Source: Methanolobus sediminis (GTDB taxonomy: Archaea; Halobacteriota; Methanosarcinia; Methanosarcinales; Methanosarcinaceae). Taken from it: a stretch of DNA of 64,000 bases. The stretch spans positions 2,170,001 to 2,234,000 of the forward strand of contig NZ_CP133592.1 of the NCBI RefSeq assembly GCF_031312595.1, given 5' to 3'. This document shows, one piece after another, positions 25,391-34,943 of this stretch. Under the pieces are notes generated by a model, which was not told the origin of the DNA, made no database searches, and worked only from the letters and a program-made list of their open reading frames with translations. The translations under genes were made by a program, and so were the position numbers. The stretch's first letter is position 1. Each line of letters begins with the position of its first letter.

Positions 25391-27787
25391 GTGTTTATCA
25401 TAAAAAACATCTTTCAAAAACTGGGTGTTTTCATAGAAGACAATACAATTCCAATAATTATGATCGCACTGCTTCTGATAATCATCTCTTTTCAGGGTGC
25501 TCAGTTAATTGGTATGGCATCTGGTACGGATACGTTTGTTGATAAAAGCTCAAAACTGTATCAGAATTATGACCATCTATACCTGAATCTTTTTGGTACT
25601 GAGTCCATTGTGGTAATGGTTGAAGGTAGTGATGTTACGGACCCTGAGCTTTTAAAAGCTCTTGACAGGGCTTATCTTTCTGTTCAGAACATACCAGGTG
25701 TGGTGGAAGTAACTTCTCCCTCGACTGTTCTTAAAGAAGTAAATTATCAGATGACTGGCAGAAGTGTGATTCCGGATGACCCGGAAACGATCGATGGGAT
25801 AATTGCTTCATCAATGCCAAGTGCTCTTATGCCTGATGACACGCATGCTATAATGTCTGTTGTCATGGAAGGTACTGCATCGGATTCAACTCAGGAGGAC
25901 ATTCTCAGGGAAACTGAGACTTCAATTGAGCTTGCAAATTTCCCTGCTGATTATAATGTTATTGTCACAGGTGAGCCAGCATTCATGATTGCAATGAATG
26001 ATGAGATGAACTCAAGTATGGGACTATTGCTGGGATTGTCTGTTCTTCTGATGATAGTGGTACTATATCTGGTGTTCAAACATGTCAGATGGAGACTACT
26101 TCCACTTCCAATTGTATTGGTAGGTATAATATTCACCTTCGGTGCAATGGGTTTCCTTGATATCCCAATGTCAATGGTATCAATGTCTGCATTCCCTGTT
26201 CTTATCGGACTTGGTATTGATTATGCCATTCAGTTCCATAATAGGATAGAAGAAGAACTCGCACGTGGTGAATCTGATGAAGAGGCTGTTATTGATACTA
26301 TAAAGCACACCGGTCCGGCAGTATTGATCGCACTTATTATCACAGCTCTTGGATTCTTCTCATTGTTCACATCCACAGTTCCAATGATCCAGGATTTCGG
26401 GAAGCTTCTGATGATAGGTATTGTTATGTGCTTCATTGCATCCTTGTTCCTGGGTGTCACAGTGATCTATGGTTTCGACAAGCTTTCCAAGAAGAATATA
26501 CTTGCCAGACTTGGTCTGAAAAAGAAAACAGCACACCATGAAACTCATGCTCATGCCATTATTAATGAAGAACATGAGCCGGACTTCCTTGAAAAGGCTT
26601 TGAAGGGAATTTCTACATTTTCTATGAGAAACCCGGTCCTTATATTGTCAATTGCAGGTTTACTGTGTATTGGTGGTCTTTATGCAGATAATCTTGTAGG
26701 TATTCAAACAGATACTGAAACTTTTGTTCCACAGGATATGCCCGCTCTTCTTGATCTCGCACATATGGGTGAGATACTTGGAGGAGATGATCAGCTAAAT
26801 CTTATCATAAAGACGGATGATAATGCTGATCCGGAACTTCTGGAATGGATCGATGAATTCTCTGAACATGAAGTTGCTGGCAGAAGTCACATACAGGAAG
26901 CTTCGAGTATCGTAGATATTGTAAAAGCAGCAAATTCCGGTGAGATCCCGGATAGTTCTGAAGAAATACAGGCTATTTATGATCAGCTTTCTGACACTCA
27001 GAGAGATGCTTACCTAAATGGAAATTCAATAACCATGCTTAACTTTAACATTGGCAATGCAATGAGTGAGCTTGGTCTTGAAGGAGTCGAAGCTCTTTCA
27101 AATATTGTGGAAGAGGATCTTAAATGGATGGCTCCGCCACCCGGTGTACATGTAACAATAACCGGTCACTCTATGGTTTATGTTGCGGTAATATCTGCTC
27201 TGACCTCAGGCAGGGTCTTCATGACAATGCTTGGTATCGTGCTGGTATTTGGAGGTCTGCTGGTAATCTATAGAGATATGCTCAAAGCTCTCACACCTGT
27301 TCTGACCATGGTTGTGGTTGTGGGCTGGTCTGGCGGACTCATGTACTATACAGGAATGGAATATACTCCAATGACTGCAACACTGGGTGCATTGATCCTT
27401 GGTGTTGGTTCGGAATATGCGATCCTTATGATGGAGCGTTATTTTGAAGAAAGGGACAAAGGTGCAGATCCGGAAGCAGCAATGCAGGAAGCAAGTGTCA
27501 AGATTGGAAAAGCTATTGTAACATCCGGTGCAACCACTGTTTTTGGTTTCTGTGCGCTTATAGCTTCACCATTCTCAATTACCAGTAATTTCGGAGTAAT
27601 CACGGTAATGGATGTAATACTCGCACTACTTGCAACGTTTGTAATTTTCCCTCCTATCATAGTTTCACTGGATAAATACAGGGAAAAAAGGAGACACTTC
27701 CTAGAATCACACAATAAGTCCGGTTCAGGCGGAAGTAATATTTTAAAAAGCATTCAGGAGGCAATTACCAATGAATGTGAGATATAG
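25391..27787 (+). CDS. RND superfamily exporter (HAE3/MMPL type)
   Basis: A 798-residue membrane transporter of two similar halves. Each half has one N-terminal helix, a large extracytoplasmic loop, then about five helices (first bundle from about residue 205, second from about 610). Conserved polar residues in the bundles (FPVLIGLGIDYAIQFHNR and LGALILGVGSEYAILMMERY) are the RND proton-relay signature. It is of the archaeal COG1033 group and probably exports or flips a hydrophobic compound or lipid. The start is GTG 25391 with AGGA directly before it, an awkwardly close site; the true start could be a non-standard codon a few residues on. Its end overlaps the next gene by 17 bases. Confidence 0.9.
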   Translation: MFIIKNIFQKLGVFIEDNTIPIIMIALLLIIISFQGAQLIGMASGTDTFVDKSSKLYQNYDHLYLNLFGTESIVVMVEGSDVTDPELLKALDRAYLSVQNIPGVVEVTSPSTVLKEVNYQMTGRSVIPDDPETIDGIIASSMPSALMPDDTHAIMSVVMEGTASDSTQEDILRETETSIELANFPADYNVIVTGEPAFMIAMNDEMNSSMGLLLGLSVLLMIVVLYLVFKHVRWRLLPLPIVLVGIIFTFGAMGFLDIPMSMVSMSAFPVLIGLGIDYAIQFHNRIEEELARGESDEEAVIDTIKHTGPAVLIALIITALGFFSLFTSTVPMIQDFGKLLMIGIVMCFIASLFLGVTVIYGFDKLSKKNILARLGLKKKTAHHETHAHAIINEEHEPDFLEKALKGISTFSMRNPVLILSIAGLLCIGGLYADNLVGIQTDTETFVPQDMPALLDLAHMGEILGGDDQLNLIIKTDDNADPELLEWIDEFSEHEVAGRSHIQEASSIVDIVKAANSGEIPDSSEEIQAIYDQLSDTQRDAYLNGNSITMLNFNIGNAMSELGLEGVEALSNIVEEDLKWMAPPPGVHVTITGHSMVYVAVISALTSGRVFMTMLGIVLVFGGLLVIYRDMLKALTPVLTMVVVVGWSGGLMYYTGMEYTPMTATLGALILGVGSEYAILMMERYFEERDKGADPEAAMQEASVKIGKAIVTSGATTVFGFCALIASPFSITSNFGVITVMDVILALLATFVIFPPIIVSLDKYREKRRHFLESHNKSGSGGSNILKSIQEAITNECEI

Positions 27788-28877
27788 TAATATAAGTGGT
27801 TTTAAAAAATATACTAGTCTTATGGTGGTATGTATTCTGCTTTCTATTGCTTTTGTAGCTTCAGTACCTTCTGTGGCCGCAAAAGAATACTTGCCTCCTA
27901 CTTATGAATATACAAATAATTTCTACAACTCTTACGGTGAGCCTTCAATTTCGGCTTCCGTGCTTGGTGATACAGAATTCGATAGGGGAGAAACTGCAAC
28001 TATTGAAGTTGTCCTTGCAAATCGTGGTGTGATATATGGTTTCAAGGCAGACAAGAGTGTAGGTACTTCAGAAACAGAGCATCAGCTTTCACTTGATGAA
28101 TTGCAGTATGAAACCATGAGGACAACTGCATATGGTATCAAGGCAAGTCTTGTTTCTCCAACGGATATGATAGATATCGATCCTGAAACAAACAGTCACA
28201 CTCTGGATGAATTATATCCCGGGGTTTTACCTGATGATCCAATGGAATTCACTGTAACCCTGTCAGAGGATATTCCGGCAGGTGTGTATATACTGGAATT
28301 ACCTCTGAGCTATGAATATCAGAGTGAGGTAAGGATGACTGCAGGTGAATCTATAATCCTCGGTGAGCCGGATCTTGACCACACAAGTATTTACACGAAT
28401 GTGGAAACGACTCTTCAGATACCTATTATTGTTAAACCTGCAGCAAAGTTCGAAGTAACGAATATTACAGGTACTCTGGTATCAGGCGGTACAAGTGTTG
28501 TGAATGTAACATACACCAACACTGGTGAACTTACTGCTGAAGATGCTATTGCAAGGATAGTTGCAATGAAGCCTCTAAGTTCTGAACGTTCAACTCGTGC
28601 TCTTGGTACAATGGAGCCCGGTGAAAGCAGAACAGCTACTTTCACAATCACTTCTGATGTTGGTACACTCGCAAAGAGCTATGGTATTGACAGTGAGATC
28701 AAATACATCGATGAAGATGGTGACGATGCTTTCTCAACAAGTATGAAAGTAAGTCTGCCGCTTGAGGAACCTGAAAGAGAACTTAATGTAACAGGATTGG
28801 CCCTTGCTGGCATTTTTGTGATAATAATTGTATTGGTTGTTAAAAATAAAAGGAAAAACGCGTCTGATAACAATTAA
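27771..28877 (+). CDS. Secreted COG1361-type protein, membrane anchored (copy 1)
   Basis: A 368-residue protein: signal segment (residues about 12-37, ending SVAAKEY), an extracytoplasmic part of beta-sandwich repeats, and a C-terminal membrane helix (about 337-358) with a basic tail. CARDB-like segments are visible: GDTEFDRGETATIEVVLANRG and TGTLVSGGTSVVNVTYTNTGELTAEDA, then GTMEPGESRTATF. These COG1361 proteins go with RND exporters in methanogens and probably form the outer part of the transport complex or contact the S-layer. It overlaps the RND gene by 17 bases and precedes its paralogue by 11 bases, so all three are one operon. Confidence 0.82.
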   Translation: MNVRYSNISGFKKYTSLMVVCILLSIAFVASVPSVAAKEYLPPTYEYTNNFYNSYGEPSISASVLGDTEFDRGETATIEVVLANRGVIYGFKADKSVGTSETEHQLSLDELQYETMRTTAYGIKASLVSPTDMIDIDPETNSHTLDELYPGVLPDDPMEFTVTLSEDIPAGVYILELPLSYEYQSEVRMTAGESIILGEPDLDHTSIYTNVETTLQIPIIVKPAAKFEVTNITGTLVSGGTSVVNVTYTNTGELTAEDAIARIVAMKPLSSERSTRALGTMEPGESRTATFTITSDVGTLAKSYGIDSEIKYIDEDGDDAFSTSMKVSLPLEEPERELNVTGLALAGIFVIIIVLVVKNKRKNASDNN

Positions 28878-28888
28878 GAGGAATTCTT

Positions 28889-29992
28889 ATGATTAAAAAT
28901 ATTAACTTTAAAACGGTGGTTTCAGTATCATTGATCCTCAGCTTGCTCTTTATAATGCCTGCAAGTGCTGATACCATGTCCACAATGGATCTGGAACTTC
29001 CTGATTTCTTCAATTTTGATGAGAACTATTACACAGTTTATGGTGGTCCGGATGTATCTGCCACCCTGGTAGGAGATAATGAATATTCAAGAGGCGACGA
29101 TGTCACTCTTAAGGTCAACCTGATGAACAAAGGTGTCATTACAGGTTTTAAGTCCGAAGAGGATAATGACCCGTTATCAGAACTGGATCAGAAGATCCAG
29201 CAGACCGAAATGGGATATGAAGCACAGAGAACAACAGCAATCGGTATTGTTGCGATCCTTACTTCCGATGATCCTAATGTAAGGGTAAAGTCCGGTCCGC
29301 AGGAAGCAGGAACCCTTTCATCAGGTGAACAGACATCTGAGCCGCTTGAGTTCAATATTGAGATTTCAAAGAATGCACCAGCCGGTGAATATCCACTTAA
29401 CCTGACTCTCTACTACGGTTATCAGGAAAATGTCCAGATCAACGGTGACAATGAAACTGATCTTGGTATCACTAATATGGAAGTTGGTCTCTGGTATGCA
29501 GTAGGCCAGCAGATGGATCAGGTGAGTGTCATTGTTGATGAAGAGGCCGACTTTGAAATTACAAACGTCACTGGTGAACTTGTTCTTGGTGAAGAAGGCA
29601 TAATCCATGTGATCTACAAGAATGTTGGCGAAGAGGCTGTCAAGGACGCAACTGTAAGAATAAGTGCAGACGATCCTTTCAGCACAACCGATGACCAGTC
29701 ATTCATAGGTTCACTTGAACCTGGGGAGTCTGCAGAAGCTATCTTTAAGCTTAAGGTAGACGAGACCGGTGTTGCAAAGACATATGCGATCAACAGTGAA
29801 GTCAAATACGAAGATATGGATGGTCACAGCCAGACTTCTGATACTGTGAAGATCACAACAGAAGTTCTGCCAGTAGGATCATCAGGTTCTGGCTCAGGAG
29901 CGTATGTAGGTATTGTTGTAGTGCTTATCGTTGTAGTTGTGGCTGCAATTGGTGCTAAGAAATTCCTTGTGAAAAAAGAAGAAGATAACTGA
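28889..29992 (+). CDS. Secreted COG1361-type protein, membrane anchored (copy 2)
   Basis: A 367-residue paralogue of the preceding gene: signal segment ending PASAD, NFDENYYTVYGGPDVSATLVGDNEYSRGDDVTLKVNL, TGELVLGEEGIIHVIYKNVGEEAVKDATVRI, GSLEPGESAEAIFKL, and a C-terminal helix (VGIVVVLIVVVVAAIGA) followed by lysines. The order of features matches copy 1 throughout, so the pair came from tandem duplication and has diverged. Two such subunits suggest a heteromeric extracellular assembly with the RND protein. It is more acidic than copy 1. Confidence 0.82.
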   Translation: MIKNINFKTVVSVSLILSLLFIMPASADTMSTMDLELPDFFNFDENYYTVYGGPDVSATLVGDNEYSRGDDVTLKVNLMNKGVITGFKSEEDNDPLSELDQKIQQTEMGYEAQRTTAIGIVAILTSDDPNVRVKSGPQEAGTLSSGEQTSEPLEFNIEISKNAPAGEYPLNLTLYYGYQENVQINGDNETDLGITNMEVGLWYAVGQQMDQVSVIVDEEADFEITNVTGELVLGEEGIIHVIYKNVGEEAVKDATVRISADDPFSTTDDQSFIGSLEPGESAEAIFKLKVDETGVAKTYAINSEVKYEDMDGHSQTSDTVKITTEVLPVGSSGSGSGAYVGIVVVLIVVVVAAIGAKKFLVKKEEDN

Positions 29993-30026
29993 TCTTCTTC
30001 TCTTTTTATAATCGGGGGCAATATTT

Positions 30027-30824
30027 ATGATTTTCACATCTCTTCAGAATCTTGGTTTTACTTCTTATGAAGCAAAGGTTTACGTGGCTCTTGTCAGGAA
30101 TGAGAATGCAACAGTTTCAACGTTGCATGATGATTCCGGGGTTCCGAATTCAGCAATTTATGGTGCTTTGAAAAAACTGGAAAAACGAGGAATAATCGAA
30201 TTCCAGAATACAAAACCAATGCGTTACAGGTGTATTCCGCCCGAGGATGCCATGGCCAAGTTAAAGAACGATTATTCAGAGGAATGTGATATTGCCTTTG
30301 AAAAACTAAATGATATATATGGTGAATCTACAACAGAAACAACTGAAGAACTTATCTGGAACATCAATGGTGTTAGAAATGTTACTTCTAAAGTAATCCA
30401 GATGATGGAAGCTGCAAAAAAGGACATTCTTATATTGGCTTCATCAACACCTTTCAGGACAATTGCAGAAAACCATGCATCCCTCAAAAAAGATTATACT
30501 ACTATAATAGGTGTCATGAACAGGAAAGCCGGTGAAGAAGGCATTAGTGTAAGGGTCATAAGTTCCTGTGAGGATGAAGCAAAGAAGATCAAGAATCTGG
30601 TTCCCCTGGCAACTGTACGTGTAAACTCCATTGAAGAAGCCGATTCAAAAATGAAGAGTTTTGTTATTGTTGTTGATAATTCTGAAATGCTTGTTGATAT
30701 ACTGAAAGATGGAGATGGAGATGCCGATCTGTCTGCAGTATGGACTAATGGTGCAGAATTCTCTTCTGTAATTTCCCATCTTTTAAGCGCTAAATGGGAA
30801 ATCTCTGAAAAATATGTGATATGA
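30027..30824 (+). CDS. TrmB-family regulator of the export cluster
   Basis: A 265-residue TrmB protein: FTSLQNLGFTSYEAKVYVALVRNE and VPNSAIYGALKKLEKRGIIEFQ form the winged helix (about 1-70), followed by a short linker and an effector domain (WNINGVRNVTSKVIQMMEAAKKDILILAS). It lies 34 bases after the second secreted protein and ahead of the PGF-pre-PGF gene, so it is embedded in the operon and most likely controls it. It shares the domain plan, but little obvious sequence outside the winged helix, with the TrmB gene at 23642. Confidence 0.85.
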   Translation: MIFTSLQNLGFTSYEAKVYVALVRNENATVSTLHDDSGVPNSAIYGALKKLEKRGIIEFQNTKPMRYRCIPPEDAMAKLKNDYSEECDIAFEKLNDIYGESTTETTEELIWNINGVRNVTSKVIQMMEAAKKDILILASSTPFRTIAENHASLKKDYTTIIGVMNRKAGEEGISVRVISSCEDEAKKIKNLVPLATVRVNSIEEADSKMKSFVIVVDNSEMLVDILKDGDGDADLSAVWTNGAEFSSVISHLLSAKWEISEKYVI

Positions 30825-30834
30825 GGTTTTAATC

Positions 30835-32160
30835 TTGTTACTCACTAAACGCAATATTAAGGTTCAGCTTATAATTTCCGCTGTTTTTATGATATTGGCA
30901 ATTATTCCTGCATCTGCAGTTTATAGTGTTACATTTGATCCAGTTGCACAATCAAATTATGTATCAACTACTGGCTCACTTGAATTTTCAGTATCAACAG
31001 AGGATTCTTCCAATATTATGTGGTTACTGAATAATGTAATTGTAAAACAGAGTTTTTCATCCACTTCTTCATCCTATTCATTCTCTGAAGCAGAAGCTGG
31101 AACTTATAATTTAACAGCAGTTGTATCAGGTTCAACTGATGTATCGAGTAAAATATGGACTGTAACTGTCGCTCCTGCATTCAATATTTCATTTTCACCA
31201 GATGAAATGGTTATAAGTTCAAGACTTGACCGAGAACCTGTTTTCAGGGCAAATGTAAGTGAAGAATCTGATGTTGTCTGGTATGTCGATGATGATGAGG
31301 TAGCAAGTTATACTGGTATTTACAACAGCAGTTATATTCCTGATGTCTCAGGAACTGGAAATTATAGTATTGTTGCCTATATTTCAAATCCTAATGGGAG
31401 CATCGAAAACCAGTGGTATTGGGTAGCCACTCCAACCCCATCTCAGATTATCTCTGGTGGAAGCGGAGGTAGTAGTTCATCAGGTTCTGTTTCTTCCGGT
31501 GAGGATTACAAGAATATTCTTGTGAAAGAAGTAAGCATGCAGATACTCAATAAAAATGTACTTACTAAGTTTACATTCAATGAAGTGAGTAATCCTATAA
31601 GCTCTCTTGAGTTCACTTCATCTGTCAACGCAGGGTATGTACGTATGTCACTTGAGGTATTGAAGAATCATTCTTCATTTGTGTCAGAAGACCCGGATGA
31701 TGAGGTTTACTGTTATGTGAATATCAACCCTGACAGGACAGGTCTTGATAACAAGATAAGTAATACTCGTATTTTTTTTAACGTCAGTCAGCAGTGGCTT
31801 GATGATAACGATATTGATGCTGATTCTGTACGTCTGAATCTGTTTAGCAGCTACGGCTGGAAAACTTTCCCTGTAAAGATTCTGGAAGGCTCAAATTCAT
31901 CGGATAATTCTAATTCAAACATCACTTTTGTTTCAACAACTACTTGCTTTGGCAATTTTGCAATAACCGGAAAGGTGAACGGAAGTTCAGAGGATGATGT
32001 GGTAGTTATCGATATGGGCAGTGATTCTTCTAAGACTTCTTCAGGTGCTGATCCTGATCCCAAAAAAGAAGAGGATGCTTCTAATTCAGAAAATGCATTT
32101 GATTCCGTACTTAGATCCATGAAAGAATTATTTATAAAAAGAAATCCTGTAAATACTTAA
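30835..32160 (+). CDS. Secreted PGF-pre-PGF domain protein without PGF-CTERM tail
   Basis: A 441-residue exported protein. Signal segment to about residue 28 (IIPASAVYS), two Ig-like repeats of about 90 residues (each with a VxWxxD/NN-x-x-V core: SNIMWLLNNVIVKQ and SDVVWYVDDDEVAS), a Gly/Ser linker (SGGSGGSSSSGS), then the PGF-pre-PGF domain (about 225-385: ILVKEVSMQILNKN, FFNVSQQWLDDNDID, TTTCFGNFAITGKV). This domain normally precedes a C-terminal PGF-CTERM anchor removed by archaeosortase. Here the chain ends in an acidic linker and KELFIKRNPVNT with no membrane helix. The start is TTG 30835 with GAGG upstream. Confidence 0.8.
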   Translation: MLLTKRNIKVQLIISAVFMILAIIPASAVYSVTFDPVAQSNYVSTTGSLEFSVSTEDSSNIMWLLNNVIVKQSFSSTSSSYSFSEAEAGTYNLTAVVSGSTDVSSKIWTVTVAPAFNISFSPDEMVISSRLDREPVFRANVSEESDVVWYVDDDEVASYTGIYNSSYIPDVSGTGNYSIVAYISNPNGSIENQWYWVATPTPSQIISGGSGGSSSSGSVSSGEDYKNILVKEVSMQILNKNVLTKFTFNEVSNPISSLEFTSSVNAGYVRMSLEVLKNHSSFVSEDPDDEVYCYVNINPDRTGLDNKISNTRIFFNVSQQWLDDNDIDADSVRLNLFSSYGWKTFPVKILEGSNSSDNSNSNITFVSTTTCFGNFAITGKVNGSSEDDVVVIDMGSDSSKTSSGADPDPKKEEDASNSENAFDSVLRSMKELFIKRNPVNT

Positions 32161-32181
32161 CATTTTACAGGGAGAATAAAT

Positions 32182-33330
32182 GTGGCACTGACAACTAATT
32201 CTAAGGTATGGAGCATAATGCTCATAGTATCCTTATTCCTTACAATTTTCTTTGTTGTGCTGTTTCACTTTGAGGATATATTCATCGTTCTGATAATAGG
32301 AAGTATACTTGTACTCCTGACTGATAGTATTCTTATAGAGTTTAACCGGCATTTTGGTCATAAGTCTCTCTGGGCAAGGAGAATCTATGCTGTATCTCTT
32401 ATTGTAATTGGCGTATTGCTGGTATCTCTATTAATGATAGGGCAGTTGTCAGACATGAATTCTCTTGTAAATTCTCAGGAGGAGTATGAAACAGGTATTT
32501 CAAGTATCTTTTCTACTTATGGTTATCTCCTTTCTTCACAAAATAATGCTAATATGGGTCCAATAGTTGGCGAAGCTCCATCAGGTGCTCCTTCTGGGAA
32601 TGTGAGTGGAAACATGAGTGCAGCTGCCAATGGAAATATGGCTGCAGGTCCCCTGGTATCCAGTACGGACATGCAGTCAATTGGAGATTATATCTTCAGT
32701 TTCTTCTCTTCATTGATTTCAAGGTTATCGTATTTTGTATTCACCGGCCTGCTGATAATACCAATGATGTTCCGTCTCTATTTTTCAAAGAAGAACGTAA
32801 TAGCTTCTGAGATCGTTAGTTTTTTCCCGGTAAAATATCAGGATTGTGTATCCTCTTCAATGCTGGATATTGGAAAACGGCTCCGGGATTATTTCTCTGC
32901 AAAGATTCTTGAAAGTGTTATTGTAGGACTTATCTGCTGTGTCGGTTTTTATCTTGCCGGAATCAACGGATGGTTCTTTTTAGGTGTACTTGCAGGTTTG
33001 CTTAATATAGTACCTTACATTGGTCCTGTGATTGGTGCGATTCCTGCTATAATAATAGCTTTTATTGTAAGCCCGACAACTGCACTTTATGCGATAATAA
33101 CAGTTGTGATTGCCCAGCTTGTGGACAACCTCTATCTTATTCCGTATATGATCTCAGGTAAAGTGAATGTGAATCCGTTGTTAAGTATTCTGCTGACTCT
33201 CATATTCGCGGATATGCTTGGTGCTCTGGGTATGATACTTGCAATACCTGTGTATATTATTTATAAAGTGGTGTTGACTGAGTTTTACAATGAACTGAGA
33301 AAGATATATCCGGATGAGTATGATGCTTGA
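32182..33330 (+). CDS. AI-2E transporter (PerM/UPF0118) family permease
   Basis: A 382-residue membrane protein with about eight helices, a Ser/Gly/Ala/Asn-rich extracytoplasmic loop (about 118-165), and the family core: LESVIVGLICCVGFYLAGI, LAGLLNIVPYIGPVIGAIPA, and DNLYLIPYMISGKVNVNPLLSI. The family includes putative autoinducer exporters and Na+/H+ antiporters; the substrate cannot be predicted. The start is GTG 32182 with GGGAG upstream. It closes the export cluster, 21 bases after the PGF-pre-PGF gene. Confidence 0.88.
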   Translation: MALTTNSKVWSIMLIVSLFLTIFFVVLFHFEDIFIVLIIGSILVLLTDSILIEFNRHFGHKSLWARRIYAVSLIVIGVLLVSLLMIGQLSDMNSLVNSQEEYETGISSIFSTYGYLLSSQNNANMGPIVGEAPSGAPSGNVSGNMSAAANGNMAAGPLVSSTDMQSIGDYIFSFFSSLISRLSYFVFTGLLIIPMMFRLYFSKKNVIASEIVSFFPVKYQDCVSSSMLDIGKRLRDYFSAKILESVIVGLICCVGFYLAGINGWFFLGVLAGLLNIVPYIGPVIGAIPAIIIAFIVSPTTALYAIITVVIAQLVDNLYLIPYMISGKVNVNPLLSILLTLIFADMLGALGMILAIPVYIIYKVVLTEFYNELRKIYPDEYDA

Positions 33331-33504
33331 TTATGTTTTTTGTTAATACTAATGCATAATATTTTTTTGAAGATGTTCACGGGCGTTAAATATTCATGCC
33401 TCTGTCAAGCGATTTTTCGCTTCAAATGGTAAGCTTGATATACCAGTTGTGCGTAATAAGTGCACATCCGAAAAATAGATCTTTTTCTTTACAGGAGATT
33501 CCCT

Positions 33505-34200
33505 ATGAACAACGAAGATATCCAGAAATATGGTAACGAACTCAAAGAAGTACTTCAAATGACCACGTCTCCGGTTGCCGTGCATCTTGTAGGAACCGAT
33601 GAGGAGATCCCTGCTGACATTCCACATATCGGTGAGACAACCAGGCACTGTCAGATGGTCGACAACGTAAGAAGGCTTGGTACCCAGTTCTATTCAACAC
33701 TTGATGACCAGATGTGCAAGGGTGGCGCATCCGTAATGGGACTTACAGAGATGAGTCCAAAGCTCAAGTCCGGCGAGGTCTATTATAACCTCAATCACTT
33801 TGCATCTCTTGAAGCTGCAAAAGCAACTATGGACAGAGTTCCAATGGTGGAGGCAAATTCCATCAAGGCTGTACTCTATGCTCCTCTTGAGAAGGCAACT
33901 TTCATGCCTGATGTTATCCTTGTCATTGCAAAGCCAAGGATAGTTATGGAGCTTTCACAGGCCCTGCTCCAGAAGAATGGCGGACGTGTGAATGCAGGAT
34001 TTGCCGGTAAACAGAGTGTCTGTGCAGACGGTGTTTCATATCCATATCTTACAGGTGAGGCTGGTGTTACTATCGGTTGCAGTGGCAGCAGAAAGTACAC
34101 TGAGATCCAGGATGAGGAAATGATCATGAGCGTACCTGTAGACATGTTGCCTGCTCTTGTAGAATCTGCAAAGGCCATGTTTGGCACATACGCCTGTTAA
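33505..34200 (+). CDS. DUF169 family protein (copy 1)
   Basis: A 231-residue DUF169 protein: TTSPVAVHLVG at the N-terminus, TRHCQMVDNVRR, DQMCKGGASVMGL, then ARFAGKQSVCAD-like VCADGVSYPYLTGEAGVTIGCSGSRKYTEI. Four or more cysteines at conserved places suggest metal or cluster binding. The family occurs in anaerobic archaea and bacteria, and its function is not established. I use ATG 33505, which has AGGAG nine bases ahead; an earlier in-frame codon at 33460 lacks support. A second copy of the family lies at 35622. Confidence 0.82.
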   Translation: MNNEDIQKYGNELKEVLQMTTSPVAVHLVGTDEEIPADIPHIGETTRHCQMVDNVRRLGTQFYSTLDDQMCKGGASVMGLTEMSPKLKSGEVYYNLNHFASLEAAKATMDRVPMVEANSIKAVLYAPLEKATFMPDVILVIAKPRIVMELSQALLQKNGGRVNAGFAGKQSVCADGVSYPYLTGEAGVTIGCSGSRKYTEIQDEEMIMSVPVDMLPALVESAKAMFGTYAC

Positions 34201-34262
34201 TCAAAAACAAATGTTCAGTACTTTTGGGTACTGGATACTTTTTTACTTTTTCTTATTTAATT

Positions 34263-34934
34263 TCAAAGCTCGATTGAATATCCGGCAAATATTTTCCGGA
34301 ACTTTTCAGGATACATTTTTCTTATAACATCCTTATGGGATGTACAATGTCCTGCTCCGATAAGTTGCATATCTTTGAATGAGCCATATTCCTGACTATC
34401 ATGCAACCCTCCGATTATTCCGTCCATTTTACCAAAAGAAGATGCAGCTTCCAAAATTAAGAGCAGTCCAGGATGGGCACAACCTGTGAGGACGTAATTT
34501 CCGGAATCGCATTCCAGGATCAGGGAGTGTTCTTTTATGCCGGTGCCTTTTTTTTCTAATTCACCAGTTGTGTAAATTTTATCGCAGATTTCCTGTGGGG
34601 AAGCTACCCCGTACAGTTTCCTTTTTATCCGCGAGGTGATCTCCTTTTTAAGGCGTGGGGAAAATCCGGATGGGACATACACGTCAACATCCGGATTTAT
34701 GTTAAGGAAAGTTGTAACTCCTCCAATGTGGTCCCAATGTTGATGGGAGAGTACAAGTGTATCAATGTTCTGCGGGTCAATTGCTAATTTTTCCATGTTT
34801 TCAAGAAGCAGGTGTCCGTCCCAGCCGGTATCAAACAGTATATTGTTTGATTCGGTTTCTATCAGGCAGGCAAATCCCCAGCCACATTTCAGACCTTCTC
34901 CTGCATCATTATCATAGACAATTGTAAGTTTCAT
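34263..34934 (-). CDS. MBL-fold metallohydrolase, COG1237 (dihydropteroate synthase-like group)
   Basis: A 223-residue metallo-beta-lactamase-fold protein: the zinc motif SHQHWDHIGG, ILFDTGWDG, a later VLTGCAHPGL and HDSQEYG. This group (COG1237) includes the archaeal RFAP synthase-related and 7,8-dihydropterin enzymes, so a role in methanopterin or pterin chemistry is possible but unproven. It is ten bases downstream of the DUF1847 gene, forming an operon with it. The stretch 34201-34262 between convergent genes has a small inverted repeat (AGTAC...GTACT) and T runs, probably terminators. Confidence 0.82.
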   Translation of the reverse strand: MKLTIVYDNDAGEGLKCGWGFACLIETESNNILFDTGWDGHLLLENMEKLAIDPQNIDTLVLSHQHWDHIGGVTTFLNINPDVDVYVPSGFSPRLKKEITSRIKRKLYGVASPQEICDKIYTTGELEKKGTGIKEHSLILECDSGNYVLTGCAHPGLLLILEAASSFGKMDGIIGGLHDSQEYGSFKDMQLIGAGHCTSHKDVIRKMYPEKFRKIFAGYSIEL

Positions 34935-34943
34935 ACCGGAACC

